Below, one piece after another: positions 36,637-46,257 of a stretch of DNA of 63,970 bases. The notes beneath the pieces were generated by a model. It made no database searches. It was not told the origin of the DNA and saw only the letters and a program-made list of their open reading frames with translations. Location of the stretch: contig CAJTPO010000026.1 of NCBI GenBank assembly GCA_910578115.1, forward strand, positions 1 through 63,970. Direction: 5' to 3'. Both the position numbers and the translations under genes were made by a program. Every line of letters begins with the position of its first letter. The stretch's first letter is position 1. Origin of the DNA: an uncultured Lachnospiraceae bacterium. Lineage in GTDB: Bacteria; Bacillota; Clostridia; Lachnospirales; Lachnospiraceae.

Positions 36637-37803
36637 ATGAAACAATTTGATTATTTTGCACCTACGGAAATTTTTTTTGGTGTGGGAAGGATTGCAGAGA
36701 TTGGAGAGATTACTGCACAGTACGGAAAAAAGGCTTTGCTGGTGACCGGCTCAGGCCGCAGCGAACGCAGTGAACTGTATGACAGAGTGGGAAAATATCT
36801 GAATGAGGCTGGCGTTTCCTGTGTACATTATGCTGAAGTTACTCCAAATCCTACTACAGATATTGTAACAGAAGCCGCCGGCATTGCGGTTTCGGAAGGT
36901 GTAGATGTTGTGGTCGGATTGGGCGGCGGTTCTGCGATAGATACTGCGAAGGCTGTTGCGGTAGAAGCGGTACATTCGGGCACTGCATGGGATTATAACT
37001 GCCATACGTGTGGACCGACCAAAAAGACTCTGCCCATTATCGCAGTCGGGACGACTGCCGGTACAGGAAGTCAGACAACGCCATGTGCTGTGATCACTAA
37101 GACAAGCGAATGTGATAAAAGTGCGATCTGGCATAGAAATATCTTCCCGCGTGCGGCTGTCATTGATCCGGAGCTGACTCTTTCCATGCCGAAACAAGTT
37201 ACCGCACAAACAGGATTTGATGCTTTTTGTCATAATTTTGAAGCATATCTTTCAAAGAATACCAATGTGTTTGTGGAGTGTATGGCTCTTGAAGCGATGC
37301 GTATCATTGTAGAGTATCTCCCAAAGGTATTACAGGATGGGGATGATCTGGAAGCGAGAAGTCAGATGGCATGGGCAGATACGCTTGGGGGACTGACGAA
37401 TGCTTCTGCAGGGGTTACTCTTCCGCATGGTTTGGGTATGCAGATAGGAGGTCATTGCCCGCATGTTACACACGGACAGTCGCTGGCAGTATTTTACCCG
37501 GCATTTACCCGCTATACCTGTACGTCTGCCGAACATAAATTTGCGGTTGTGGGAAGGATTTTTGATTCCTCTTTGGATAAAGAACCAGATGAGAGCGCTG
37601 CATGGAAATGCTGTGAATCTATAGATGCTTTTCTGAAGAAAATCGGCCTGTGGATTGACTTTAGAGGATTAAATGTAACAAAAGAAGATATAAGGGCAAT
37701 CGCGGATTGCGGCCAGGTACTGGGGGATTATGCAAACAATCCACGGGTAGCGACGATTCCGGAGATGTATGATCTTCTATTGAGTTGTTATGAGAGGGAA
37801 TAG
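36637..37803 (+). CDS. iron-containing alcohol dehydrogenase
   Basis: A 388-residue group III dehydrogenase. GLGGGSAIDTAKAV is the NAD(P) site; metal ligands are expected from the Asp of IDPEL, the His of FDAFCHNFEAY, and the two His in LPHGLGMQIGGHCPHVTHGQ. The family reduces small aldehydes, including lactaldehyde made in fucose breakdown. A lactaldehyde role would suit an alpha-fucosidase neighbour but is inference. ATG 36637 is used; TTG 36634 is adjacent. It ends the GH operon. Confidence 0.87.
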   Translation: MKQFDYFAPTEIFFGVGRIAEIGEITAQYGKKALLVTGSGRSERSELYDRVGKYLNEAGVSCVHYAEVTPNPTTDIVTEAAGIAVSEGVDVVVGLGGGSAIDTAKAVAVEAVHSGTAWDYNCHTCGPTKKTLPIIAVGTTAGTGSQTTPCAVITKTSECDKSAIWHRNIFPRAAVIDPELTLSMPKQVTAQTGFDAFCHNFEAYLSKNTNVFVECMALEAMRIIVEYLPKVLQDGDDLEARSQMAWADTLGGLTNASAGVTLPHGLGMQIGGHCPHVTHGQSLAVFYPAFTRYTCTSAEHKFAVVGRIFDSSLDKEPDESAAWKCCESIDAFLKKIGLWIDFRGLNVTKEDIRAIADCGQVLGDYANNPRVATIPEMYDLLLSCYERE

Positions 37804-37877
37804 TACAAGAATGATCCGGGATTGTGTGAAGAGGAGTCATGGAGCTTAAAGATCAGGAAAGTATGAGAAAAACATTG

Positions 37878-37921
37878 AGAATCTCTAAGGAGTCAAAGAA
37901 TGCTTCCTTAGAGATTCTTCA
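37878..37921 (+). terminator. probable terminator of the first sugar locus
   Basis: AGAATCTCTAAGGA (37878-37891) pairs perfectly with TCCTTAGAGATTCT (37905-37918) around a 13-base loop. The following TCATGTTTAA is a weak tail, but the 14-bp stem between convergent genes supports termination. Confidence 0.65.
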
Positions 37922-37956
37922 TGTTTAATGAGCGTTTAAAATACAGGTATTCCCCA

Positions 37957-39015
37957 TTATTCTTTGTTTTTCCTGTCAGGTTTTTCTTCTTTCAGTGCTG
38001 CCTGCATGGCAGTATCGAAGCTGGTAACACCAACGGGACCGAATGTGCTTGTTCTGTAGACAGGAGTCGGTTCGTTGAATGCATTAAAATATACATATTG
38101 TGAAGTAATATTAATATTCTGGAATACCCCTTCCATGACGACTTCCTGTGAGCTGCCGTCGATCATCATCCTCTTTAATGCAGGCTGTGTGGGAGAACTT
38201 ACCTGGTAATAGATGTAATTGTCATAGACATTGAACATGTCAAGCCGTTCATTTGTAAGTACTTCTATTACGTCGCTGCTGATAGAGTAACGGCACAGGC
38301 GGTAATCATTACCTACATCCATATAATATACATAACCGTCCTGCACAATCGGGTTCCAGAGATTTCCTTCCCACACCACCTCGGAGACACCTGTGGCGGT
38401 GTCGAGTGCGTAGAGATAATGATCTGTTGCGTCGCCGTTGTAGTAGATCTTGCCGTCTATGTAGCAGTTGGGATTGATGATCATTTTCGGAGCCACGGTC
38501 TGCTTCTCTTTCTTATCGATCCGGATCTTTTCCAGAGAGACGGCGTCCTTGTTGTCGTATTTCTCATAATAAATATAATTTCCGCACAGCCGCATGTTGA
38601 TGATGTGGCAGCGGTCCAGTCCGGTGGATTTTCTGCCGTTTAATTTGCTACGGTAGACGCCGTAAGGCTTTCCGATAAAGCCCAGATCAAAATCCTCGGT
38701 CTTACCGATCATAGAATAGTACAGATAGTCGCCGCCCACGTTCAGGCAGGAAAACGCGCCATCATTTAATTTCCTGATATCAGATTCATCAGGCTTCATG
38801 GAGTACAGGGCATAGTCATCGTAGGCGTTGGCAAAGTAGACACGCCCGTCTGCCTCGCAAAAATATCCACCGTTATTCAAATTGCCGGGAGTATTGCCGA
38901 CGGTATCGTCATTGTTTAATGGAATACGGCTGGGCAGGATTGTAAGAAACATGATCGCGATCAGGGCAATGAACGTTACTACTATGAACAGGATATTTTT
39001 AGCTTTTTTTGTCAT
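37957..39015 (-). CDS. membrane-anchored DUF5050-like beta-propeller protein
   Basis: A 352-residue protein with one N-terminal membrane helix (NILFIVVTFIALIAIMFLTIL) and an extracellular body of repeated tyrosine-rich strands: DGRVYFANAYDDYALYSM, GDYLYYS, GNYIYYEKYD, DGKIYYNG, DGYVYYMD, DNYIYYQV, SQYVYFNAF. This pattern matches DUF5050 and similar propeller proteins of Clostridia. The function is unknown; binding at the cell surface is plausible. It is divergent from pheA. Confidence 0.7.
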   Translation of the reverse strand: MTKKAKNILFIVVTFIALIAIMFLTILPSRIPLNNDDTVGNTPGNLNNGGYFCEADGRVYFANAYDDYALYSMKPDESDIRKLNDGAFSCLNVGGDYLYYSMIGKTEDFDLGFIGKPYGVYRSKLNGRKSTGLDRCHIINMRLCGNYIYYEKYDNKDAVSLEKIRIDKKEKQTVAPKMIINPNCYIDGKIYYNGDATDHYLYALDTATGVSEVVWEGNLWNPIVQDGYVYYMDVGNDYRLCRYSISSDVIEVLTNERLDMFNVYDNYIYYQVSSPTQPALKRMMIDGSSQEVVMEGVFQNINITSQYVYFNAFNEPTPVYRTSTFGPVGVTSFDTAMQAALKEEKPDRKNKE

Positions 39016-39049
39016 GGTTACCTCCGGATTATCATAACAATACAGAAGA

Positions 39050-39079
39050 TTGCACTGCTATATAATTTAAATTTATAAT
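39050..39079 (+). promoter_or_regulatory. promoter upstream of pheA
   Basis: TTGCAC (39050-39055) and TATAAT (39074-39079) with an 18-base spacer. The start would lie near 39086, leaving a leader of about 200 bases before pheA. No Phe-rich leader peptide was seen in it. Confidence 0.6.
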
Positions 39080-39286
39080 AGTATTATAGCTTCAAACTGT
39101 CTTGCTATCAAGGGGGTTTTGCGTTAAGATGATAGCAGTATTAAAAAGAAGCTCCGGCACAATTGATGCGGCGGTTTATGCCAGGCAACAGACGGCAGCG
39201 CAGGCGTGTGCAGTGACCAAAGAAGCATGCCGGGAAAGCAGGAGAGCAGAGAGGACGTTAACAGGAAGGCAGGAGGAGAAGGCACA

Positions 39287-40414
39287 ATGGATTTATTAGA
39301 ATTGCGCAGAAAGCTGGATCGGATAGATGAACAGATCGTAGAGCTGTACGAAGAGCGGATGGAGATCTGTTCGCAGGTGGCGGATTATAAGATCGAGACA
39401 GGGAAGAAAGTGCTGGACAAGACGAGGGAGGAAGAGAAACTGCGTAAAGTCCGCAGTCTGGCGCATAATGAGTTTAATGCCCATGGGATACAGGAACTGT
39501 TTGAACAGATCATGTCCATGAGCCGTAAGCTGCAGTACAATCGGCTGACGAGAGAGGGAGTGGGCGGCAGACTGCCCTTCATTGATGTGGATCAGCTGGA
39601 GGTACAGAAGGCCAGAGTGGTTTTCCAGGGGGCGGAGGGCGCTTATTCCCAGATGGCCATGCTTAAATATTTCGGGGAAGATGTGGACAGCTTCCATGTA
39701 GATACTTTTCGGGACGCCATGTGCGCCATAGAGGAGGGAAGTGCGGACTTTGCGGTGCTGCCCATCGAGAATTCAACCGCCGGGATCGTCAGTGAGATCT
39801 ATGATCTGCTGGTGGAGTTTGAGAACTATATTGTCGGGGAACAGATTATTAAGATTGAGCACTGCCTTCTGGGCGTTCCGGGGACAGATATCGATCAGAT
39901 ACGGACGGTCTATTCCCATCCGCAGTCTTTGATGCAAAGCGCCCGTTATTTAAATGCGCATGAGAACTGGAAGCAGATCAGCATGCAGAATAATGCGTTT
40001 GCCGCGCGTAAAGTGATCGAGGATCTGGATTTAAGCCAGGCAGCGATCGCCAGTGAGCAGGCAGCGAAGATTTATGGACTGGATATTCTGGAGCGGGGCG
40101 TGAACCAATCGACGGACAATTCAACGAGATTTATCATTGTCACGAATCAGAAGATATTTTTGAAGAATGCGGCCAAGGTAAGTCTTTGCCTGGAAGTTTC
40201 ACATGAGAGCGGTTCTCTTTACAGAATCTTATCTCATTTTATCTACAACAATCTTAATATGTGTAAGATCGAGAGCCGTCCGATTGAGGAGAGAAACTGG
40301 GAATATCGTTTTTTTATTGATTTCGAGGGAAATCTGGCGGACGGAGCGGTGAAGAATGCACTGCGGGGGCTGCGGGAAGAGGCGCGCAGCATGAAAATAC
40401 TGGGAAATTATTAG
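39287..40414 (+). CDS. pheA: bifunctional chorismate mutase/prephenate dehydratase
   Basis: This enzyme makes phenylpyruvate from chorismate. The 375-residue product has an AroQ chorismate mutase domain (about 1-85, LRRKLDRIDEQIVELYEERMEICSQVADYK). A prephenate dehydratase domain follows (about 108-285, FQGAEGAYSQMA and STDNSTRFIIV), then a C-terminal ACT domain with the Phe-binding ESRP motif. AGGAGGAG selects ATG 39287; the longer frame from 39206 has no support. Feedback inhibition by Phe through ACT is expected from the family. Confidence 0.95.
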   Translation: MDLLELRRKLDRIDEQIVELYEERMEICSQVADYKIETGKKVLDKTREEEKLRKVRSLAHNEFNAHGIQELFEQIMSMSRKLQYNRLTREGVGGRLPFIDVDQLEVQKARVVFQGAEGAYSQMAMLKYFGEDVDSFHVDTFRDAMCAIEEGSADFAVLPIENSTAGIVSEIYDLLVEFENYIVGEQIIKIEHCLLGVPGTDIDQIRTVYSHPQSLMQSARYLNAHENWKQISMQNNAFAARKVIEDLDLSQAAIASEQAAKIYGLDILERGVNQSTDNSTRFIIVTNQKIFLKNAAKVSLCLEVSHESGSLYRILSHFIYNNLNMCKIESRPIEERNWEYRFFIDFEGNLADGAVKNALRGLREEARSMKILGNY

Positions 40415-40434
40415 ACAGGAGGAGGTGACAGAAG

Positions 40435-41721
40435 ATGCGGGAAGAGGAATTGATCGTTTATAAAAATCTGGAAGACGGGAAGATCCTTAAAGATATGGTG
40501 TGGCTGATGGAACATTACCGTTCCGGCGATGTTACAGCCCGGCCGTTGTTTTATGAGTGTATGCACGAACTTCTGGAGCGGGCGTCTGCCCATGGATTCT
40601 ATGGTAATCTGTGGCATTGTTATCTGACGGATCTGCTGGTAAATAATGAGAACAGCTATAGTCTGGCCTGCGAGATCAGGGGAGAAGTGGAAGGCAGCAT
40701 CAATCAGCTTGTGATGCATGATATTGCCATATTCAGGGAATTTTTTACATATGATCATACGGAGATGATGGAAGTTCTGAAAGTGCCGGAGTTTTATTTT
40801 GTGCTGCACTATGAGAGGGCACAGCAGGTCAGCAGGGTGTACAGTACGAGGATCAGAGACCGGATCTGTCAGTTGGCGGGAGAGCTGGCATGTGCAGAGT
40901 CGGCGGCGGAGATGAAAAAGATCCTCACAGAATTCTATCAGGCGTACGGAGTGGGCACACTTGGTTTACATAAAGCATTCCGTGTGGTTCATGAAGAGGA
41001 GGAAACGAGGATTGTGCCGATCCGCAATATCTCCCATGTGCAGTTGGATGATCTGATCGGATACGAGATCCCGAAGAAGAAGCTGCTTGAGAATACGGAA
41101 GCTTTCGTGTCGGGGAGAAAAGCAAATAACTGTCTTCTGTTCGGCGATGCGGGAACCGGAAAGTCAACCAGCATCAAGGCCATCGCCAATGAGTATTATG
41201 ACAGAGGACTGCGGATCATTGAGATCTATAAGCATCAGTTCCATGACTTGAATGATGTGGTGGCGCAGGTGAAGAACCGGAATTACAAATTTATCATCTA
41301 TATGGATGATCTGAGTTTCGAGGAGTTTGAGACAGAGTATAAATATCTGAAAGCGGTGATTGAAGGCGGCCTGGAGAAGAAACCGGACAATGTGCTGATC
41401 TATGCGACTTCAAACAGAAGACATTTGATCCGGGAGAACTTCAGCGACAAGGAAGGCAGGCGGGATCAGCTGCATGCCAGCGATACCGTACAGGAGAAAT
41501 TGTCGCTGGTTTACCGGTTCGGGGTGACAATCTTTTTCTGCGGACCGGACAAAAAACAGTTCCAGGAGATTGTGAAAGGGCTTGCAGCGCGTCACGGTAT
41601 TGCCATGGACGAGGAGACACTGCTGGCGGAAGCCGGGAAATGGGAGCTTTCCCACGGCGGGCTTTCCGGCAGGACAGCGCAGCAGTTTATCGATCATCTG
41701 CGTGGGCAGGGGGGCATATAG
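40435..41721 (+). CDS. DUF815-family AAA+ ATPase
   Basis: The 428-residue protein has a helical N-terminal region (about 1-190) and an AAA+ core: Walker A LLFGDAGTGKSTS (about 235-247), Walker B-like FIIYMDDLSFEE, and a sensor ATSNRRHLIRE. This is the DUF815 layout, a widespread predicted ATPase of unknown role. It sits between pheA and the polyphosphate genes ppx and ppk, which it directly precedes, suggesting co-transcription. Confidence 0.85.
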   Translation: MREEELIVYKNLEDGKILKDMVWLMEHYRSGDVTARPLFYECMHELLERASAHGFYGNLWHCYLTDLLVNNENSYSLACEIRGEVEGSINQLVMHDIAIFREFFTYDHTEMMEVLKVPEFYFVLHYERAQQVSRVYSTRIRDRICQLAGELACAESAAEMKKILTEFYQAYGVGTLGLHKAFRVVHEEEETRIVPIRNISHVQLDDLIGYEIPKKKLLENTEAFVSGRKANNCLLFGDAGTGKSTSIKAIANEYYDRGLRIIEIYKHQFHDLNDVVAQVKNRNYKFIIYMDDLSFEEFETEYKYLKAVIEGGLEKKPDNVLIYATSNRRHLIRENFSDKEGRRDQLHASDTVQEKLSLVYRFGVTIFFCGPDKKQFQEIVKGLAARHGIAMDEETLLAEAGKWELSHGGLSGRTAQQFIDHLRGQGGI

Positions 41722-41748
41722 AATACTGAATGTAAGGAAGTGATTGAT

Positions 41749-43278
41749 ATGAAGACATTTGCGGCAATAGATGTGGGTTCTTATGAACTGGGTATGAAGA
41801 TTTTTGAAATTTCTGCGAAGAATGGCATTCGGGAGATCGACCATATCAGACACCGTATCGATCTGGGTTCGGATACTTATACCAACGGTAAGATCAGCAA
41901 TGAGCGGGTGAATGAGCTTTGCCGGGTACTGCGGGAGTATGGGGAGATCATGAAGGGCTACAAGGTGGATGATCATAAAGCTTATGGCACCAGTGCAATC
42001 CGGGAAATGGATAATACGATGATTATTCTGGATCAGATCGCGCAGCGGACAGGCATTACGATAGAGTGTATCAGCAATTCGGAACAGCGGTTTCTGGATT
42101 ATAAATCCATAGCTTCCAAGGGGGATGCCTTCAACAGGATTATCGAGAAGGGAACGGCTATTGTAGATATCGGAGGAGGCAGCATTCAGATTTCCCTGTT
42201 TGATAAAGATACGCTGGTGACGACGCAGAACCTGCGCCTGGGAGTCCTGCGTCTGCAGGAGCAGCTGAATAAGCTGAATATCCGTCCAGAGCAGAATGAG
42301 AGTATGCTGGATGAGATTATCAGTTCTCAGATCGCGGTCTTTAAGAAACTGTATCTGAAGGACCGGGTGATTGAGAATATCATCGTGGTGGACGATTATA
42401 TTTCCGCAGTGGTGGGCAGGAATGTGGCAGGGCTGGAGCGAAGCAGCATTGAGGCGGCGGCTATGGACAGCTTTCTTGACAGCATCCGGAGCAAGACGGT
42501 ACAGGAGGTGGCACGCATTCTGGACATGCCGGAGGAAAACGTGCCGTTGTTGTTTATCTCAGGTATTCTGCTCAACCGGATCGTCAAGGTGATGGATGCC
42601 AGGCTGATCTGGGCTCCGGGGGTCAGTTTGTGTGACGGCATTGCCTATGAATACGGAGAGAAGAACAAAATCTTAAAACCAGGCCATGACTTTGAGCAGG
42701 ATATTATTGCCTGTGCACAGAATATCAGTAAACGCTATATGGGCAGTAGGCGCAGAGGTGAGACGCTGGAACAGATTGCGTTGACGATCTACGACAGCAT
42801 GAAGAAAGTGCACGGCCTGGGCAAACGGGAGCGGCTTTTGCTCAGGATCGCTACGCTGCTGCATGACTGCGGGAAGTATATCAGTCTGGTCAATCTGGGA
42901 GAATGTTCCTATAATATTATCATGTCCACGGAGATCATAGGATTGTCCCATGTGGAGCGGGAAATTGTGGCCAACGTGGTAAAGTATAACCATCTGGAGT
43001 TTGATTATTATGATCTGATAAGTCAGGACAGTACGGTCAGCAGCAGCGATTATCTTACGATCGCAAAACTTACGGCTATTCTGCGGGTTGCCAATGGATT
43101 GGACAGGAGCCATAAGCAGAAATTTAAGAATGTCAGGACTGTGCTGAAGGATGAGAAGCTGATCATTACTGTGGATTCATCCCAGGATATTACATTGGAA
43201 AAAGGATTGTTAGCCAGAAGGGCACATTTTTTTGAGGAAGTATTCAGCGTACTTCCGGTGATCAGACAGAAAGGTTGA
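41749..43278 (+). CDS. ppx: Ppx/GppA exopolyphosphatase with C-terminal HD domain
   Basis: A 509-residue enzyme of the Ppx/GppA class. The ASKHA fold shows AAIDVGSYELGMKI, YGTSAIREMDN and AIVDIGGGSIQISLF. The C-terminal part (about 320-505) is an HD-type domain with ATLLHDCGKYI. The family hydrolyses terminal phosphates of polyphosphate or pppGpp. ATG 41749 follows AAGGAAG. It is 21 bases before ppk, so synthesis and breakdown of polyphosphate are encoded together. Confidence 0.92.
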   Translation: MKTFAAIDVGSYELGMKIFEISAKNGIREIDHIRHRIDLGSDTYTNGKISNERVNELCRVLREYGEIMKGYKVDDHKAYGTSAIREMDNTMIILDQIAQRTGITIECISNSEQRFLDYKSIASKGDAFNRIIEKGTAIVDIGGGSIQISLFDKDTLVTTQNLRLGVLRLQEQLNKLNIRPEQNESMLDEIISSQIAVFKKLYLKDRVIENIIVVDDYISAVVGRNVAGLERSSIEAAAMDSFLDSIRSKTVQEVARILDMPEENVPLLFISGILLNRIVKVMDARLIWAPGVSLCDGIAYEYGEKNKILKPGHDFEQDIIACAQNISKRYMGSRRRGETLEQIALTIYDSMKKVHGLGKRERLLLRIATLLHDCGKYISLVNLGECSYNIIMSTEIIGLSHVEREIVANVVKYNHLEFDYYDLISQDSTVSSSDYLTIAKLTAILRVANGLDRSHKQKFKNVRTVLKDEKLIITVDSSQDITLEKGLLARRAHFFEEVFSVLPVIRQKG

Positions 43279-43299
43279 GAAAGGAACAGGGGAATTAAG

Positions 43300-45441
43300 A
43301 TGGACTTTTCAAGAGATGAATATTATACGAACAGAGAATTGAGCTGGCTGCTTTTTAATAAGAGAGTTTTAAGCGAAGCGAAAGATAAGAAGAATCCGCT
43401 TTTTGAACGGCTGAAATTTCTGAGCATCACAGCCTCCAATCTGGATGAATTCTTTATGGTACGGGTAGCGTCTTTGAAAGATATGGTACATGCCGGTTAT
43501 AAGAAGAAGGATATTGCGGGTATGACCGTGGAAGAACAGCTTGCGCACGTCAATGAAGAGACACACAGGCTGGGGGAGCAGCAGTACTCGGTCTACAATC
43601 GTTCTCTGGCACCCCGTCTCCTGGAAGAAGGGATACAAATTATCAGACATCACGAGGAACTGGACAAAGAGGATGCTGTCTATGTGGACAGGTATTTTGC
43701 GGATAATGTCTATCCGGTACTCACGCCTATGGCGGTGGATTCTTCGAGACCTTTCCCGCTGATCAGAAATAAGTCCCTGAATCTGGGGGCGCTGATGAAG
43801 AAGAAGAACGGGGAAGATGAGATAGAATTTGCCATGGTACAGGTGCCCAGCGTGTTGTCCCGTATCGTCACGATCCCCGGCGGTAAGGAGACGAGAGTGA
43901 TCCTGCTGGAAGAAGTGATTGAGCGCAATATCCAGAAACTCTTCCTTAACTATGATATCATCTGCTCCTATCCGTTCCGGATTATGCGCAATGCGGATCT
44001 TGGTATTGAGGAAGATGAGGCGGAAGATCTGCTGCAGGAAATTGAGAAACAGTTAAAGAAGCGGAAATGGGGTCAGGTTATCCGGCTGGAGGTGGAAGAG
44101 GGAATCGACAGAAAGCTTTTAAAGCTGATCCAGAACGAGCTGGCGATCGAGAAGGAGGATATCTATCCGATCAATGGTCCGCTGGATCTGACATTTCTTA
44201 TGAAAATGTATGGTATGAATGGGGTTGACCATTTGAAGGAGGACAGTTATCTGAAGCCGCAGCCGGTTCCGGAGCTGCCGGAGACTGCGGATGTGTTTGC
44301 CAGGATCAGGGAGGGAGATATCCTGATGCATCATCCTTATCAGACATTCGAACCGGTGGTGCGGTTTGTCAGGCAGGCGGCCAAAGATCCGGATGTGCTG
44401 GCTATCAAGCAGACGCTTTATCGTGTCAGCGGCAATTCCCCTATTGTGGCAGCTCTGGAGCAGGCGGCGGAGAATGGGAAGCAGGTGTCTGTGCTGGTAG
44501 AACTGAAAGCCAGGTTTGATGAGGAGAATAATATTGTCTGGGCGAAGAAGCTGGAGAAAGCGGGATGCCATGTGATATATGGCCTGCTGGGACTCAAAAC
44601 ACACAGCAAGATCACCCTTGTTGTCCGGCGGGAAGAGGATGGAATACGCAGATATGTTCATTTGGGTACAGGAAACTATAATGACTCCACGGCCAAGTTA
44701 TATACGGATGTGGGACTTTTTACCTGTTCGGAGGCAATTGGAGAGGACGCCACTGCTGTCTTTAACATGCTGTCGGGATATTCGGAGCCCAGAAGCTGGA
44801 ATAAGCTTTCTCTGGCGCCGCTTTGGCTCAAAGACCGATTCTTACGTCTGATCGACAGGGAAAAGGCCTATGCCGAGCAGGGCAGGTCGGCGCATATCAT
44901 CGCAAAGATGAATTCGCTGTGTGATAAGACAATTATAGAGGCCCTGTATGCGGCAAGCGCAGCCGGCGTGAAGATCGATCTGATCATCCGCGGGATCTGC
45001 TGTCTGAAAGTAGGAATTCCCGGTGTCAGCGAGACGATCACGGTACGCTCTATCGTGGGTAATTATCTGGAACATGCCAGAATCTTTTATTTCGAGAATG
45101 ACGGGAAACCGGAATACTATTGTGCCAGTGCAGACTGGATGCCGCGGAATCTGGACCGGAGAGTGGAGATACTTTTCCCGGTGGAAAAACCTCAGCTGCA
45201 GGAGAAACTGCACCATATTCTGGACTGTCAGATGAGAGATACGGTGAAAGCGTCGATTCTGCAGGCTGACGGCAATTATGAGAAGCCGGATTTAAGAGGT
45301 AAGGAACTGTTTAACGCACAGCTGCAATTCTGTCATGAGGCGAAGGAGGCAGCCAGGGCGGAGAAAGAGTTTGGAAATAAAAGAGTGTTTATTCCGGAGA
45401 TGCATCATGAGGAACCGGAAACAGCGAGGGATGTGTTTTGA
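43300..45441 (+). CDS. ppk1: polyphosphate kinase 1
   Basis: PPK1 makes polyphosphate reversibly from ATP. The 713-residue product starts with the N domain YYTNRELSWLLFNKRVL, followed by head and two phospholipase-D-like catalytic domains. The autophosphorylated His lies in YVHLGTGNYNDSTAKLYTD; a second conserved His is in LEHARIFYF. It is membrane-associated in other species. It follows ppx directly. Confidence 0.96.
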   Translation: MDFSRDEYYTNRELSWLLFNKRVLSEAKDKKNPLFERLKFLSITASNLDEFFMVRVASLKDMVHAGYKKKDIAGMTVEEQLAHVNEETHRLGEQQYSVYNRSLAPRLLEEGIQIIRHHEELDKEDAVYVDRYFADNVYPVLTPMAVDSSRPFPLIRNKSLNLGALMKKKNGEDEIEFAMVQVPSVLSRIVTIPGGKETRVILLEEVIERNIQKLFLNYDIICSYPFRIMRNADLGIEEDEAEDLLQEIEKQLKKRKWGQVIRLEVEEGIDRKLLKLIQNELAIEKEDIYPINGPLDLTFLMKMYGMNGVDHLKEDSYLKPQPVPELPETADVFARIREGDILMHHPYQTFEPVVRFVRQAAKDPDVLAIKQTLYRVSGNSPIVAALEQAAENGKQVSVLVELKARFDEENNIVWAKKLEKAGCHVIYGLLGLKTHSKITLVVRREEDGIRRYVHLGTGNYNDSTAKLYTDVGLFTCSEAIGEDATAVFNMLSGYSEPRSWNKLSLAPLWLKDRFLRLIDREKAYAEQGRSAHIIAKMNSLCDKTIIEALYAASAAGVKIDLIIRGICCLKVGIPGVSETITVRSIVGNYLEHARIFYFENDGKPEYYCASADWMPRNLDRRVEILFPVEKPQLQEKLHHILDCQMRDTVKASILQADGNYEKPDLRGKELFNAQLQFCHEAKEAARAEKEFGNKRVFIPEMHHEEPETARDVF

Positions 45442-45536
45442 ACCAGCACCGTCTCTTGCTGAGCCGGTGGCAGGGGATATTATGTTACCGGTTTGAGAGA
45501 TCATGAGCAGGAAAAGCAGTAAAGGAGATTGACGAG

Positions 45537-46127
45537 ATGAAGATATATCTGGCATCGGCATCACCAAGGAGGAAAGAGCTGTTAAAGCAGGTGGGGATTT
45601 CCTTTAAGACAATGCCCAGTATGGTGGAGGAGAAGATCACAAAGACGGAACCGCAGGCGGTGGTGGAGGAGCTGTCTTATCAGAAGGCAGTGGATGTGTG
45701 CGGGAAGCTGTCGGCGGAAGGCAGGGAGGATTTCGTTGTGATCGGAGCGGATACCGTGGTGTCCTGCTGGGGTGAGATCCTGGGCAAGCCGGCGGACAAG
45801 GAGGATGCGGCACGGATGCTTGCAAAGCTGCAGGGCGGCAGCCACCAGGTCTATACGGGTGTGACACTTGCCTGGAAATACAAGGATATGGCGGCCATGT
45901 ATGCCACTTTCAGTGAATGTACGGATGTAACGATGTATTCCATGTCCGCGGAAGAGATCGGGAAATATGTGGACAGCGGGGAGCCTATGGATAAGGCCGG
46001 AGCCTATGCGATTCAGGGGCTGTGCGCGGCTTATGTGCAGGGCATCTGCGGAGATTATAACAATGTGGTTGGCCTGCCGGTGGGAAGAGTTTGTCAGGAA
46101 CTTAAGAGACGCGGCCTGTGGCAGTAG
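45537..46127 (+). CDS. maf: Maf-family nucleoside triphosphate pyrophosphatase
   Basis: A 196-residue Maf/YhdE protein. It begins MKIYLASASPRRKELLKQ (family signature SxSPRR), and contains VIGADTVV and the KP..K motif LGKPADKEDAARML. Maf proteins hydrolyse non-canonical or UTP/dTTP nucleotides and affect division. The 3' end (KRRGLWQ and stop) is part of a 33-bp tandem duplication described separately. Confidence 0.93.
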   Translation: MKIYLASASPRRKELLKQVGISFKTMPSMVEEKITKTEPQAVVEELSYQKAVDVCGKLSAEGREDFVVIGADTVVSCWGEILGKPADKEDAARMLAKLQGGSHQVYTGVTLAWKYKDMAAMYATFSECTDVTMYSMSAEEIGKYVDSGEPMDKAGAYAIQGLCAAYVQGICGDYNNVVGLPVGRVCQELKRRGLWQ

Positions 46128-46169
46128 GAAGAAGATAAGAGACGCGATCCGTGGCAGCAGGAAGAAGAG
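46104..46169 (+). repeat. 33-bp imperfect tandem duplication at the 3' end of maf
   Basis: AAGAGACGCGGCCTGTGGCA... (46104-46136) is followed directly by AAGAGACGCGATCCGTGGCA... (46137-46169), differing at about five positions. The first copy holds the maf stop TAG (46125-46127). In the second copy the equivalent TAG is CAG. Confidence 0.8.
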
Positions 46170-46257
46170 AGTGCAGTGAAGAGGAACGCAGCCAGCCATG
46201 AAGGCTGGATGAACGGTAAGAGACAAATTTGGCAATGAGCCAGAAAAGGAGGGTTTT

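Noticed and set aside
37957..39300. Short open frame (39102-39299) before pheA as a leader peptide
   Set aside because: It has no run of Phe codons, no clear ribosome site and no terminator-antiterminator pair downstream.
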